This document shows, one piece after another, positions 27,655-35,496 of a stretch of DNA of 64,000 nucleotides. The stretch lies in NCBI GenBank assembly GCA_030429455.1, contig JAUIFC010000003.1:18838-82837 (forward strand), given 5' to 3'. Numbering within the stretch: position 1 is the first letter of the stretch; every line of letters starts with the position of its first letter. The notes under the pieces were generated by a model. The model saw only the letters and a program-made list of their open reading frames with translations. It was not told the DNA's origin and searched no databases. The position numbers and the translations under genes are program-made. The stretch comes from Bacteroidia bacterium. Its GTDB lineage: Bacteria; Bacteroidota; Bacteroidia; Flavobacteriales; Flavobacteriaceae.

Positions 27655-29490
27655 TTGAACTATTTTAAAAAAATTATCCGATTTGCAAAGCCTTACAAGG
27701 CATATGCCATTGGAAATATTATTTCAAATGTTTTTTACGCCCTATTTTCTGGTTTGTCATTCATGGTTTTAATGCCTCTGTTACAAGTACTATTTAAACC
27801 AGATGCGGAAAGAATTACAGAAAAACCGGTTTATACAGGCTATACAGAATTTGCAGATTATTTCAGCAATTCACTTAATTTTTATATCACAAAGACTGCC
27901 GGGTCGGACCCTTCCAAAGCTTTGGTCTTTATCATAATACTTGTTATTTCTGTATTTTTTCTAAAAAACGTTTTTAACTATTTAGCATTGTACTTTATTA
28001 CATTTTTAAGGAATGGTGTCCTTAGAGATCTTAGAAATGCGCTTTATAAGAAGGTATTAGACTTGCCAATTTCATTTTATTCCGAAAAACGTAAAGGTGA
28101 TGTGATTGCTCGTCTCGGAACGGATGTTTTAGAAATACAACATTCCTTCTTGTCAATTTTAGAGTTACTCATCAGAGAACCTTTAACCATTTTGTTCACC
28201 ATTGGTTATATGATGGCTATTAGTGTTAAGCTTACTGTATTTGTTTTTATTTTTATCCCAGTTTCAGGCTTTATTATTTCATTGATAGGTAAAAGTTTAA
28301 AACGAAAATCGGACAGAGTTCAAAAAGAGCAGGGCGATTTTCTTTCGATTATAGATGAAACATTAGGCGGTCTTAAGATCATTAAGAGCTATAATTCTGA
28401 AGGCTTATTTTTCAAAAGATTTGGTGATTCAACACAACGATTTTTTCAGTTTTCTAACGCTTTACTTAATAGAACCAACTTAGCTAAACCAACAAGTGAG
28501 TTTTTGGGAATAGCCGTTATAGGTGTATTACTTTGGTTTGGAGGCAATATGGTCTTGGTAGAATCTAGCCTTGAAGGAGAGCAGTTTTTAACCTTTATGG
28601 GTTTGGCTTACAACATATTAACGCCAGCAAAAGCCATAAGTAAAGCGAGTTATGGGGTTAAAAAAGGCAATGCAGCAGCAGAACGCGTATTGGAGATATT
28701 AAACACAGAAACAACTATCAAAGAAAATCCTCAAGCTCAAGTGCTTAAAACCTTTAGCACTTCAATCGAGTTGACCAATGTTTTCTTTAAATATGATGAA
28801 AAATTGAAATACGTTCTGGAGGATTTCACGCTTTCTATACCCAAGGGAAAAAGTGTAGCTTTAGTTGGGCAATCAGGAAGTGGCAAGTCTACAATCGCCA
28901 ATTTGGTAACGCGCTTTTATGATGTAAATAAAGGTGAAATTAAAATAGATGGTCATAACATCAAGGATGTTAGAAAATCATCGTTGCGACAGCAGTTAGG
29001 TCTAGTAACACAGGATTCTATCCTTTTTAACGATTCAGTAAAAAACAATATTTTAATAGGCAAACCAGAGGCAACAGATGCAGAAATTATAGATGCACTT
29101 AAAATTGCAAATGCTTGGGAGTTTGTAAAGCAACTGGATCAAGGTATCGATACAAATATTGGTGATGCTGGAGGTAAACTTTCTGGTGGACAAAAGCAAA
29201 GACTATCTATTGCTAGAGCTGTGCTTAAGAATCCTCCTATTATGATTTTGGACGAAGCCACTTCTGCACTAGATACCGAAAGCGAAAAACTCGTACAGCA
29301 AGCCCTTGAAAATATGATGAAAAACAGAACGTCGCTTGTTATTGCTCATCGCCTTTCTACCATTCAAAATGCAGATCAGATCATTGTGATGCAAGCCGGT
29401 AAAATAGTAGAACAAGGCAAACATCAAAGTCTGTTGGCCAAAAATGGAGTTTATAAAAAATTGGTAGAAATGCAGTCTTTTCAAGACTAG
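27655..29490 (+). CDS. ABC exporter, MsbA-like (fused membrane and ATPase domains)
   Basis: A 611-residue half-transporter that works as a homodimer. Six membrane helices lie at about 18-330. The nucleotide-binding domain has Walker A GQSGSGKST (405-413), Q-loop TQDSILF, signature LSGGQKQR (509-516), Walker B IMILDEATSALD (529-540) and H-loop AHRLST. It is of the MsbA/lipid or multidrug exporter class. The start is TTG at 27655: an in-frame TAA lies at 27637 and no ATG or GTG comes between, while MNYFKK is the expected N-terminus. The ECF sigma gene begins 6 bp after the stop, so they are probably cotranscribed. Confidence 0.9.
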   Translation: MNYFKKIIRFAKPYKAYAIGNIISNVFYALFSGLSFMVLMPLLQVLFKPDAERITEKPVYTGYTEFADYFSNSLNFYITKTAGSDPSKALVFIIILVISVFFLKNVFNYLALYFITFLRNGVLRDLRNALYKKVLDLPISFYSEKRKGDVIARLGTDVLEIQHSFLSILELLIREPLTILFTIGYMMAISVKLTVFVFIFIPVSGFIISLIGKSLKRKSDRVQKEQGDFLSIIDETLGGLKIIKSYNSEGLFFKRFGDSTQRFFQFSNALLNRTNLAKPTSEFLGIAVIGVLLWFGGNMVLVESSLEGEQFLTFMGLAYNILTPAKAISKASYGVKKGNAAAERVLEILNTETTIKENPQAQVLKTFSTSIELTNVFFKYDEKLKYVLEDFTLSIPKGKSVALVGQSGSGKSTIANLVTRFYDVNKGEIKIDGHNIKDVRKSSLRQQLGLVTQDSILFNDSVKNNILIGKPEATDAEIIDALKIANAWEFVKQLDQGIDTNIGDAGGKLSGGQKQRLSIARAVLKNPPIMILDEATSALDTESEKLVQQALENMMKNRTSLVIAHRLSTIQNADQIIVMQAGKIVEQGKHQSLLAKNGVYKKLVEMQSFQD

Positions 29491-29496
29491 GTCAAG

Positions 29497-30045
29497 ATGG
29501 AAATTCAAGATGAAATAGAACTAATAAAACAATTATGTTCTGAGAAACATAAGCATATTGCTTTTTCTAAATTAGTTGAGATATTTAAGGAAAAGCTCTA
29601 TTGGCATATCCGTTATATCCTTAAAAGTCATGAAGATACGGACGATGTTTTGCAAAATACGTTCATTAAAGTTTATAAAAATATAGACGACTTCAAAGGC
29701 GATAGCAGATTGTATACTTGGATGTATCGCATTGCTAGAAATGAGTCCATTACTTTTCTGAATAATAGAGCAAAGCGATTAAAAATCACCAATGAAGAAC
29801 TTCAAGAGCAAGTGTTAAATAATCTTGAAAGCGATGTCTATTTTGAGGCTGATGAGATAAAGTTGAAACTTCAAAAAGCTATAAGTAGTTTGCCAGAAAA
29901 GCAAAGAGAAGTCTTTCAATTAAGGTATTTTGAAGAAATGAAATATCAAGAGATGTCCGAACTTTTGCAAACCTCGGAAAGTGCTTTGAAATCAAATTAC
30001 CACCATGCATCAAAAAAAGTTGAGGAGTATCTTAAAAAGAATTAA
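29497..30045 (+). CDS. ECF-family RNA polymerase sigma factor
   Basis: A 182-residue sigma-70 family protein of the extracytoplasmic-function type. Region 2 (about 25-90) contains DTDDVLQNTFIKVYKNIDDFKG and the -10-recognition helix RLYTWMYRIARNESI. Region 4 (about 125-178) contains LPEKQREVFQLRYFEEMKYQEMSELLQTSESALKSNYHHA. It redirects RNA polymerase to a small regulon. The next two genes encode a one-helix membrane protein and an exported Spy-like protein, placed where anti-sigma and sensor functions are usual. It starts 6 bp after the ABC exporter stop. Confidence 0.93.
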   Translation: MEIQDEIELIKQLCSEKHKHIAFSKLVEIFKEKLYWHIRYILKSHEDTDDVLQNTFIKVYKNIDDFKGDSRLYTWMYRIARNESITFLNNRAKRLKITNEELQEQVLNNLESDVYFEADEIKLKLQKAISSLPEKQREVFQLRYFEEMKYQEMSELLQTSESALKSNYHHASKKVEEYLKKN

Positions 30046-30077
30046 ACTTTTTTAATTTCTAGAAGTCTAAGCCTTAG

Positions 30078-30542
30078 ATGATAGAAACTAAAAACATATC
30101 AAAATTATCTGGTTATAGGCTTCCTGAAGATTATTTAGATAATTTTAATGTTGAAAATATTGGTCATGACAATTCACAAAGTGGAGGTTTTAAAGTGCCT
30201 GAGAGTTATTTTGAATCGTTTACTGTTACGCCACCAAAGCCTTCTAAAATCGTCTATCTATACAACTACAAATCTATTGCAGTAGCAGCCGTTTTGATTG
30301 TTATTTCGTGTACAATGCTAATTAATTTGATAAGCTTGCATAAAACGAATGAAAGTTTAGACTTTAGCAAAATAGACAAAGAACAGCTTTATGATTACAT
30401 CGAAGATGAACTGTATTTAGATCATGATTTGTATATAAATAACGCCGATAAACCATCACCTAGTTCGACTCCAAATTTCTCTGAGGATGACGTTTTAGAC
30501 TACTTGGATGATTCATCCATCGAACAATTAATTGATTATTAA
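30078..30542 (+). CDS. Single-pass membrane protein in ECF sigma operon, candidate anti-sigma factor
   Basis: A 154-residue protein with one membrane helix at about 65-84. The cytoplasmic N-terminus holds a repeated motif, GYRLPEDYLDNFNV (12-25) and GFKVPESYFESFTV (37-50). The C-terminal part is strongly acidic (LYDYIEDELYLDHDLY; FSEDDVLDYLDDSSIEQLIDY) and outside the membrane if the N-terminus is inside. No zinc-binding anti-sigma (ZAS) motif is present, so a link to known anti-sigma families is not shown. Its position right after the sigma gene suggests a control role. The gap to the next gene is 3 bp. Confidence 0.6.
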   Translation: MIETKNISKLSGYRLPEDYLDNFNVENIGHDNSQSGGFKVPESYFESFTVTPPKPSKIVYLYNYKSIAVAAVLIVISCTMLINLISLHKTNESLDFSKIDKEQLYDYIEDELYLDHDLYINNADKPSPSSTPNFSEDDVLDYLDDSSIEQLIDY

Positions 30543-30545
30543 GGT

Positions 30546-30986
30546 ATGTACAGGGTGTTTTTTCAATATTTTAAAATTGTTTTTTTCTGCTTGGCATTTG
30601 TTTGCTCTTTTGATGGATTGTCACAAGAGAAATCGGATGTAGATTCTTACAAAATAGCATTTATCACAGAACGCTTAAATTTGACATCATCTGAAGCAGA
30701 AAAATTTTGGCCTATCTACAATAAGCATAATAACAAGTACATTGAGCTTAAAAAAACAGTTTGGGAACCTATTAAAAATGAGCTTAACACTATTGATGCT
30801 TTGCCAGAAAAGGACGCCGATAGGTTGTTAGAAAGATACAGAAGCTATAGAAAGAAGCGCTTGCAATACAGAGAAGCTTTTATAAATGAGCTTCTAACGG
30901 TTATTTCTCCAAAAAAAATTATGCAACTCAAAAAGGCAGATTACGATTTCAATAAAGAACTGCTAAAACAAATGAAATCCGAATAA
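30546..30986 (+). CDS. Exported Spy/CpxP-like protein ('sensor of ECF-type sigma factor')
   Basis: A 146-residue exported helical protein with a signal peptide ending near ..DGLSQ. The mature part is alpha-helical and charged: ITERLNLTSSEAEKFWPIYNKHNNKYIEL, then RLLERYRSYRKKRLQYREAFINEL and ISPKKIMQLKKADYDF. The L-T-x-x-E-A-x-x-F-W-P-x-Y pattern is shared by flavobacterial proteins annotated as sensors of ECF sigma factors and resembles Spy/CpxP LTXXQ-type periplasmic chaperones. It completes the operon after the sigma factor and the membrane protein, and is likely periplasmic and involved in sensing envelope stress. Confidence 0.75.
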   Translation: MYRVFFQYFKIVFFCLAFVCSFDGLSQEKSDVDSYKIAFITERLNLTSSEAEKFWPIYNKHNNKYIELKKTVWEPIKNELNTIDALPEKDADRLLERYRSYRKKRLQYREAFINELLTVISPKKIMQLKKADYDFNKELLKQMKSE

Positions 30987-31020
30987 TTTTATTCTAGATT
31001 ATTCCAAGGTACTTTTTACC

Positions 31021-31028
31021 TACTTTTG
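31021..31028 (+). promoter_or_regulatory. -7 box (TAnnTTTG) of the RNA methyltransferase gene
   Basis: TACTTTTG at 31021-31028 matches TAnnTTTG exactly and is followed by C, as is common. It lies 16 bp before ATG 31045. No convincing -33 TTTG is seen. Confidence 0.4.
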
Positions 31029-31044
31029 CAGCATAAATTATAAT

Positions 31045-32253
31045 ATGCGTTTACATAGAAATTTGGTTTTTGCTGTGGTAGATTGTCTTCAGCTTATATT
31101 TAATGAAAATAAGTATGCTGATAAGCAATTACATAAAACTTTGAAATTAGATGCCCGATGGGGTTCAAGAGATCGTAGCTTTATTGCAGAAACTGTGTAT
31201 GATATCGTAAGATGGAAACGCTTGTATGCCGAAATTGCAGAAGTTCAAGTGCCTTTTTCTCGAGAGAATTTGTTTAGAATTTTTGCGGTATGGGCGACTT
31301 TAAAAGGAATAAGACTTCCAGATTGGCCGCAATTTGTAGGTACACCAACACGAAGAATAAAAGGCAAATTTGATGAGTTGTCCAAAATAAGAAAGTTTAA
31401 AGCTTCCATTCCAGATTGGTTAGATGCTCTAGGCTATGATGAATTAGGAGGACTTTGGGATAATGAAATCAATGCTCAAAATGACAAAGCTCCTGTCGTT
31501 CTTCGTGCCAACCGACTGCTAAGTAATAGAAACTCTTTGATAAATGCTTTGGCTAAGGAAAACATTTATGCAAAGCCAGTATCGATCGTTAAGGATGGAG
31601 TGATCTTAAATGAAAGAGCAGATGTTTTTAAGACTGAAGCTTTTCAAAATGGATGGTTTGAAGTTCAAGATACTTCTTCTCAAATGGTAGCCGAACTTCT
31701 TGCGCCCAGACCAGGAGAACGCGTTGTGGATACTTGCGCAGGTGCAGGAGGAAAGACCTTGCATATTGCTTCTTTAATGCAAAATAAAGGGCAAATTATA
31801 GCTCTAGACATTTACCAAAAAAAGTTGCAGGAACTAAAAAGGAGAGCAAGGCGCTCAAAGGCATTTAATATCGAAACACGACCGATAACTTCGTCTAAAG
31901 TAATTAAGAAACTTAAAGGGTCGGCAGATAAAGTATTAATAGATGCACCTTGTAGCGGTCTTGGGGTTTTGCGACGAAATCCTGACGCCAAATGGAAACT
32001 TAAAAAAGAGTTTGTAGAGAGTATAAAAACCACTCAACAGGCAATACTTCAGGACTATTCGACCATAGTTAAAAAAGGAGGGACGTTGGTTTATGCCACA
32101 TGTTCTGTTTTGCCATCGGAAAATAGACATCAGGTCGATGCGTTTTTAAAGTCTGAAAATGGTAAAAATTTCAAGCTAATTTCAGACAAATCCATATTAA
32201 CGCATAAAACAGGGCAAGACGGATTTTACATGGCGAAACTTCAATCGATTTAA
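31045..32253 (+). CDS. RsmB/NOP2/Sun-family RNA (cytosine-C5)-methyltransferase
   Basis: A 402-residue SAM-dependent RNA m5C methyltransferase. The N-terminal region (1-140) is helical and RNA-binding-like. The catalytic domain has SAM motif I VVDTCAGAGGKTLHIA, motif IV DAPCSGLGVLRRNPDAKWK with one catalytic Cys, and motif VI YATCSVLPSENRHQVD with the nucleophilic Cys. It is related to RsmB, which methylates C967 of 16S rRNA in E. coli. The exact target in Bacteroidota is not certain, so I give no symbol. A single-gene unit with its own -7 box. Confidence 0.88.
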   Translation: MRLHRNLVFAVVDCLQLIFNENKYADKQLHKTLKLDARWGSRDRSFIAETVYDIVRWKRLYAEIAEVQVPFSRENLFRIFAVWATLKGIRLPDWPQFVGTPTRRIKGKFDELSKIRKFKASIPDWLDALGYDELGGLWDNEINAQNDKAPVVLRANRLLSNRNSLINALAKENIYAKPVSIVKDGVILNERADVFKTEAFQNGWFEVQDTSSQMVAELLAPRPGERVVDTCAGAGGKTLHIASLMQNKGQIIALDIYQKKLQELKRRARRSKAFNIETRPITSSKVIKKLKGSADKVLIDAPCSGLGVLRRNPDAKWKLKKEFVESIKTTQQAILQDYSTIVKKGGTLVYATCSVLPSENRHQVDAFLKSENGKNFKLISDKSILTHKTGQDGFYMAKLQSI

Positions 32254-32377
32254 GATTTTGAAAAAGTACCAATTTTGGAGTAGAATATTTCTTCCTAAAT
32301 AATGAATGTTGTTTATTCTTCAAATTTCCAGATTGCATATTTTCAAATTAATATACGTTCTTTGCAAAAAAAATGTA

Positions 32378-33502
32378 GTGAAAAAAAATTATACTTTACT
32401 GTTTACTTGTTTCATAGGTAGTTTATGTTTTGGACAGGTTCCAAATGGCTATTACAACTCAGCAGTCGGATTAACGGGTTATCCTCTTAAAACTGCTTTA
32501 AAAAATATAATTGACGATGTTAATGATGGCAATGGGTTACCTTCACACAATCCTCAGCCTTATTCCGATTTAGACAATGCTTACCCAATGGCCAATTCTG
32601 GATTTAGAGATGAGTATTCAAGTTATGACAATGATGGGTTTTTACTTGATATATATTCTGAAAACCCCAATGGCTCAGATCCTTATAATCACATTTTGGT
32701 AACCGACGAATGTGGTAATTATAATGGCGAAGGCGTATGTTACAATAAAGAGCATTTGCTTCCTCAGTCCTTTTTTGATCAGCAAATGCCAATGCGAGGA
32801 GATATCCACTATGTATTTCCAACTGATGGTCAAGTAAATGGTTATCGATCCAATTACCCTTTTGGAGAAGTAAGTAATCCAACTTTGACCACACAAAACG
32901 GTTCCAAAAGAGGTTCCAATACATTTCCAGGTTATTCTGGAATAGTTTTCGAACCCTTAGATGAATTTAAAGGAGATATCGCACGCGGATTATTTTATTT
33001 TGCGACAAGATACGAAGATCAAATAAACACAAGTGGTTGGGATAGCCCAAATGGAAATGTTCTTAATTCGAGTAAAAATCAGTTTTACGACGATTGGTAC
33101 ATTGATTTATTATTAAGTTGGCATCTGTCTGATCCTGTTTCTCAAGAAGAATTGGATAGAAACGATAACGGGTTCCTTCATCAAAATAACAGAAATCCTT
33201 TTATAGATAATCCCACATATGTTCAAGCCATTTGGGATGAAAATTTTAATACAAATGCCTTTGAAAAGTTATCAGTTGAAATTTACCCAAATCCAGTTAA
33301 AGGTAATTTTTTGACGATTAAATTAAACAATAATTTGTCGTATAAAATTGAGGCCTATAACATTTTAGGCAAAAGTGTTTATAGTCAGAATATTAAAAAC
33401 AATACGACTATTATTAATGTGGAAAACTGGTCTAGAGGTGTTTATTTGCTGAAAGTGTTTAACGCAAGCACCTCTGAAACTGTAAAAGTGGTAATTCAAT
33501 AG
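32378..33502 (+). CDS. Secreted endonuclease I (EndA/NucM family) with T9SS sorting domain
   Basis: About 374 residues from GTG 32378; the reading frame is open from 32306, but only the GTG start gives a clean signal peptide (KKNYTLLFTCFIGSLCFGQ). The nuclease domain (about 25-280) has the EndA/NucM active site: CYNKEHLLPQSFF, then RGDIHYVFPTDGQVNGYRSN with the His-Asn metal-binding pair. The last 75 residues are a type A T9SS sorting domain (VEIYPNPVKGNFLTI ... SRGVYLLKVF). The enzyme is therefore probably exported through the type IX system and degrades DNA outside the cell, for nutrients or matrix turnover. It converges on ftsZ with a shared terminator. Confidence 0.88.
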   Translation: MKKNYTLLFTCFIGSLCFGQVPNGYYNSAVGLTGYPLKTALKNIIDDVNDGNGLPSHNPQPYSDLDNAYPMANSGFRDEYSSYDNDGFLLDIYSENPNGSDPYNHILVTDECGNYNGEGVCYNKEHLLPQSFFDQQMPMRGDIHYVFPTDGQVNGYRSNYPFGEVSNPTLTTQNGSKRGSNTFPGYSGIVFEPLDEFKGDIARGLFYFATRYEDQINTSGWDSPNGNVLNSSKNQFYDDWYIDLLLSWHLSDPVSQEELDRNDNGFLHQNNRNPFIDNPTYVQAIWDENFNTNAFEKLSVEIYPNPVKGNFLTIKLNNNLSYKIEAYNILGKSVYSQNIKNNTTIINVENWSRGVYLLKVFNASTSETVKVVIQ

Positions 33503-33525
33503 TAATTCATTAGCTTATATAATAA

Positions 33526-33561
33526 AAAATCTGCTTTACAAGAATATATAAAGCAGATTTT
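33526..33561. terminator. Bidirectional terminator between endonuclease gene and ftsZ
   Basis: AAAATCTGCTTTA (33526-33538) and TAAAGCAGATTTT (33549-33561) form a perfect 13-bp stem with a 10-base loop. A runs on the left and T runs on the right give a U-tract in both directions. It serves the convergent nuclease and dcw operons. Confidence 0.9.
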
Positions 33562-33583
33562 CGATTTTAATTTAAATAGAGCT

Positions 33584-35476
33584 TTAATCTACATTGTCAT
33601 GAAGATAAGAGTTGTTTTGTCTTAAAGTTATTTCATTATTGTCTTCATGTAATGTAGTTCTAGAAAGTTTGCTACCACTAGTTTTAGGTTCTTCCAATTT
33701 AACTCCAGCTCTTTTAAAAGCAGGGTTTTTTTCTATGTCATAAATATTTTGATGTGTAAATTTATGGTTGAATTGCTTCATGTTAGCTCGTCGTTCAGCT
33801 GCTCTTGCTTTTAATTCGTTAATAGAAGAATTAAGAGGGTCTACTGCAACTTTTGTTTGGATTTGATCTGCAGATAAAGCATTTTCTTTAGGTTCAATTT
33901 TAGTTTTAAATTTTAAAATATCATCCTCTTTTGTTTGTTCTGTTGCGTCAACATTTTCTCTATCACTTTCTAATTGATGGGTGATTTTGTTATTTTGATC
34001 AACTCTTTCGTATTCAGCTTCTTGAACTTCAATGTTTTTTAAATCTTCATTAAGATCGAAAACTATTCTCGTGTTTTCTGCTTCTTCAACATTATGATGT
34101 TGTTCTGTAAAGCTATTGCTTTCGTGTTCTTCAACTTCATTTTTTTGGTTAAACAAATCAAATGTTAATTTCTGATGTTGAGGGTTGTTTTCAGTTTCAA
34201 AAATATCATTGTTCGTTTTGTCGACAATTTCAAAGTCATTACTCATTTGAAATTCTGCTTCAACATCAATGTTTCTTATGCTATCTGAGGTTTTAATAAG
34301 TTCATCTTTTGGGATATTATTAGTTGGCTCAGCATTTTTGGTTTGGACTTCATTAAGTTCAAAATGTTTATGATCTAGACTCTTTTTTTTAACAATTCCA
34401 GTATTTTTTGCGGACAAGTCTATTTCTGCTTTTTGCTCAGAACCCAAGTGGTGAATGATTTTTTTTGTTTTGGTATTCACGATGTCATCTTGTTGTTCGA
34501 CATTAAATCCCGTAGCAATGACTGTTACCGCAATAGCATCTTCTAATGTTTCATCCTCACCAATACCCATAATAATGTTTGCACTATTTCCGGCCTCATT
34601 TTGGATGTGGTCGTTTATTTCTCCTATTTCATCTATAGTGATTTCATCTTTGCCAGAAACAATTAAGAGCAAGACATTTTTGGCTCCAGTGATTTTGTTG
34701 TCGTTTAATAGAGGTGAGTCTAACGCTTTTTCGATGGCTAATCTAGATCTATTACTTCCCGAAGCATTTGCAGAGCCCATTATTGCAGTACCGCTATTGC
34801 TTAATACTGTTTTTGCATCTCTCAAGTCGATATTTTGAGCGTAATGATGCGTGATAACTTCCGCTATTCCTCTCGACGCGGTGGACAAGACTTCATCCGC
34901 TTTAGAAAATCCTGCTTTAAAACCAAGATTTCCGTAAACCTCTCTAAGTTTATTATTGTTAATTACAATTAAAGAATCAACATTGTTTCGCAATTTTTCA
35001 ACACCAAAGAGAGCTTGGTCGTTTCTTAATACTCCTTCAAATTTAAAAGGAACGGTAACAATGCCAACAGTTAAGATTTCCATTTCACGTGCAAGTCTTG
35101 CAATTACTGGTGCTGCTCCTGTTCCTGTTCCACCACCCATTCCAGCAGTGATGAAAATCATTTTTGTGTTTTTGTCTAGAAGGGTTTTAATGTCTTCCAT
35201 GCTTTCCATGGCAGCCTGTTCTCCAATTTCGGGATTTGCTCCGGCACCTAGACCTTCCGTCAGGTTTACTCCTAATTGAATTTTATTAGGCACAGGAGAA
35301 CTGGCAAGGGCTTGAGCATCTGTGTTGCAAATCACAAAATCTACACCTTTTATGCCTTGTTTAAACATATGGTTTATGGCGTTAGAACCTCCACCGCCAA
35401 CACCTATCACTTTAATTACATTAGATAAGTTTTTAGGCAAATCGAATGCGATGTTATTTAGATTTTCATTATTCAT
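33584..35476 (-). CDS. ftsZ: Cell division protein FtsZ
   Basis: A 630-residue tubulin-like GTPase that forms the division ring. The G-box AGMGGGTGTGAAP (111-123), the N-terminal GVGGGGSNAINHM and the T7-loop region are intact. The catalytic core ends near residue 320. It is followed by a long, acidic, low-complexity linker (about 330-590, rich in Glu, Asn and Asp) and a conserved C-terminal peptide (EITLRQNNSYLHDNVD). Typical FtsZ is about 380-400 residues; long linkers are usual in Flavobacteriaceae. It is the last gene of the dcw cluster, 20 bp after ftsA. Confidence 0.97.
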   Translation of the reverse strand: MNNENLNNIAFDLPKNLSNVIKVIGVGGGGSNAINHMFKQGIKGVDFVICNTDAQALASSPVPNKIQLGVNLTEGLGAGANPEIGEQAAMESMEDIKTLLDKNTKMIFITAGMGGGTGTGAAPVIARLAREMEILTVGIVTVPFKFEGVLRNDQALFGVEKLRNNVDSLIVINNNKLREVYGNLGFKAGFSKADEVLSTASRGIAEVITHHYAQNIDLRDAKTVLSNSGTAIMGSANASGSNRSRLAIEKALDSPLLNDNKITGAKNVLLLIVSGKDEITIDEIGEINDHIQNEAGNSANIIMGIGEDETLEDAIAVTVIATGFNVEQQDDIVNTKTKKIIHHLGSEQKAEIDLSAKNTGIVKKKSLDHKHFELNEVQTKNAEPTNNIPKDELIKTSDSIRNIDVEAEFQMSNDFEIVDKTNNDIFETENNPQHQKLTFDLFNQKNEVEEHESNSFTEQHHNVEEAENTRIVFDLNEDLKNIEVQEAEYERVDQNNKITHQLESDRENVDATEQTKEDDILKFKTKIEPKENALSADQIQTKVAVDPLNSSINELKARAAERRANMKQFNHKFTHQNIYDIEKNPAFKRAGVKLEEPKTSGSKLSRTTLHEDNNEITLRQNNSYLHDNVD

Positions 35477-35496
35477 AATAGATATATTTTTTAATT

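Noticed and set aside
32306..32377. Upstream start for the secreted endonuclease
   Set aside because: It adds 24 residues in front of a complete signal peptide; the GTG at 32378 fits better.
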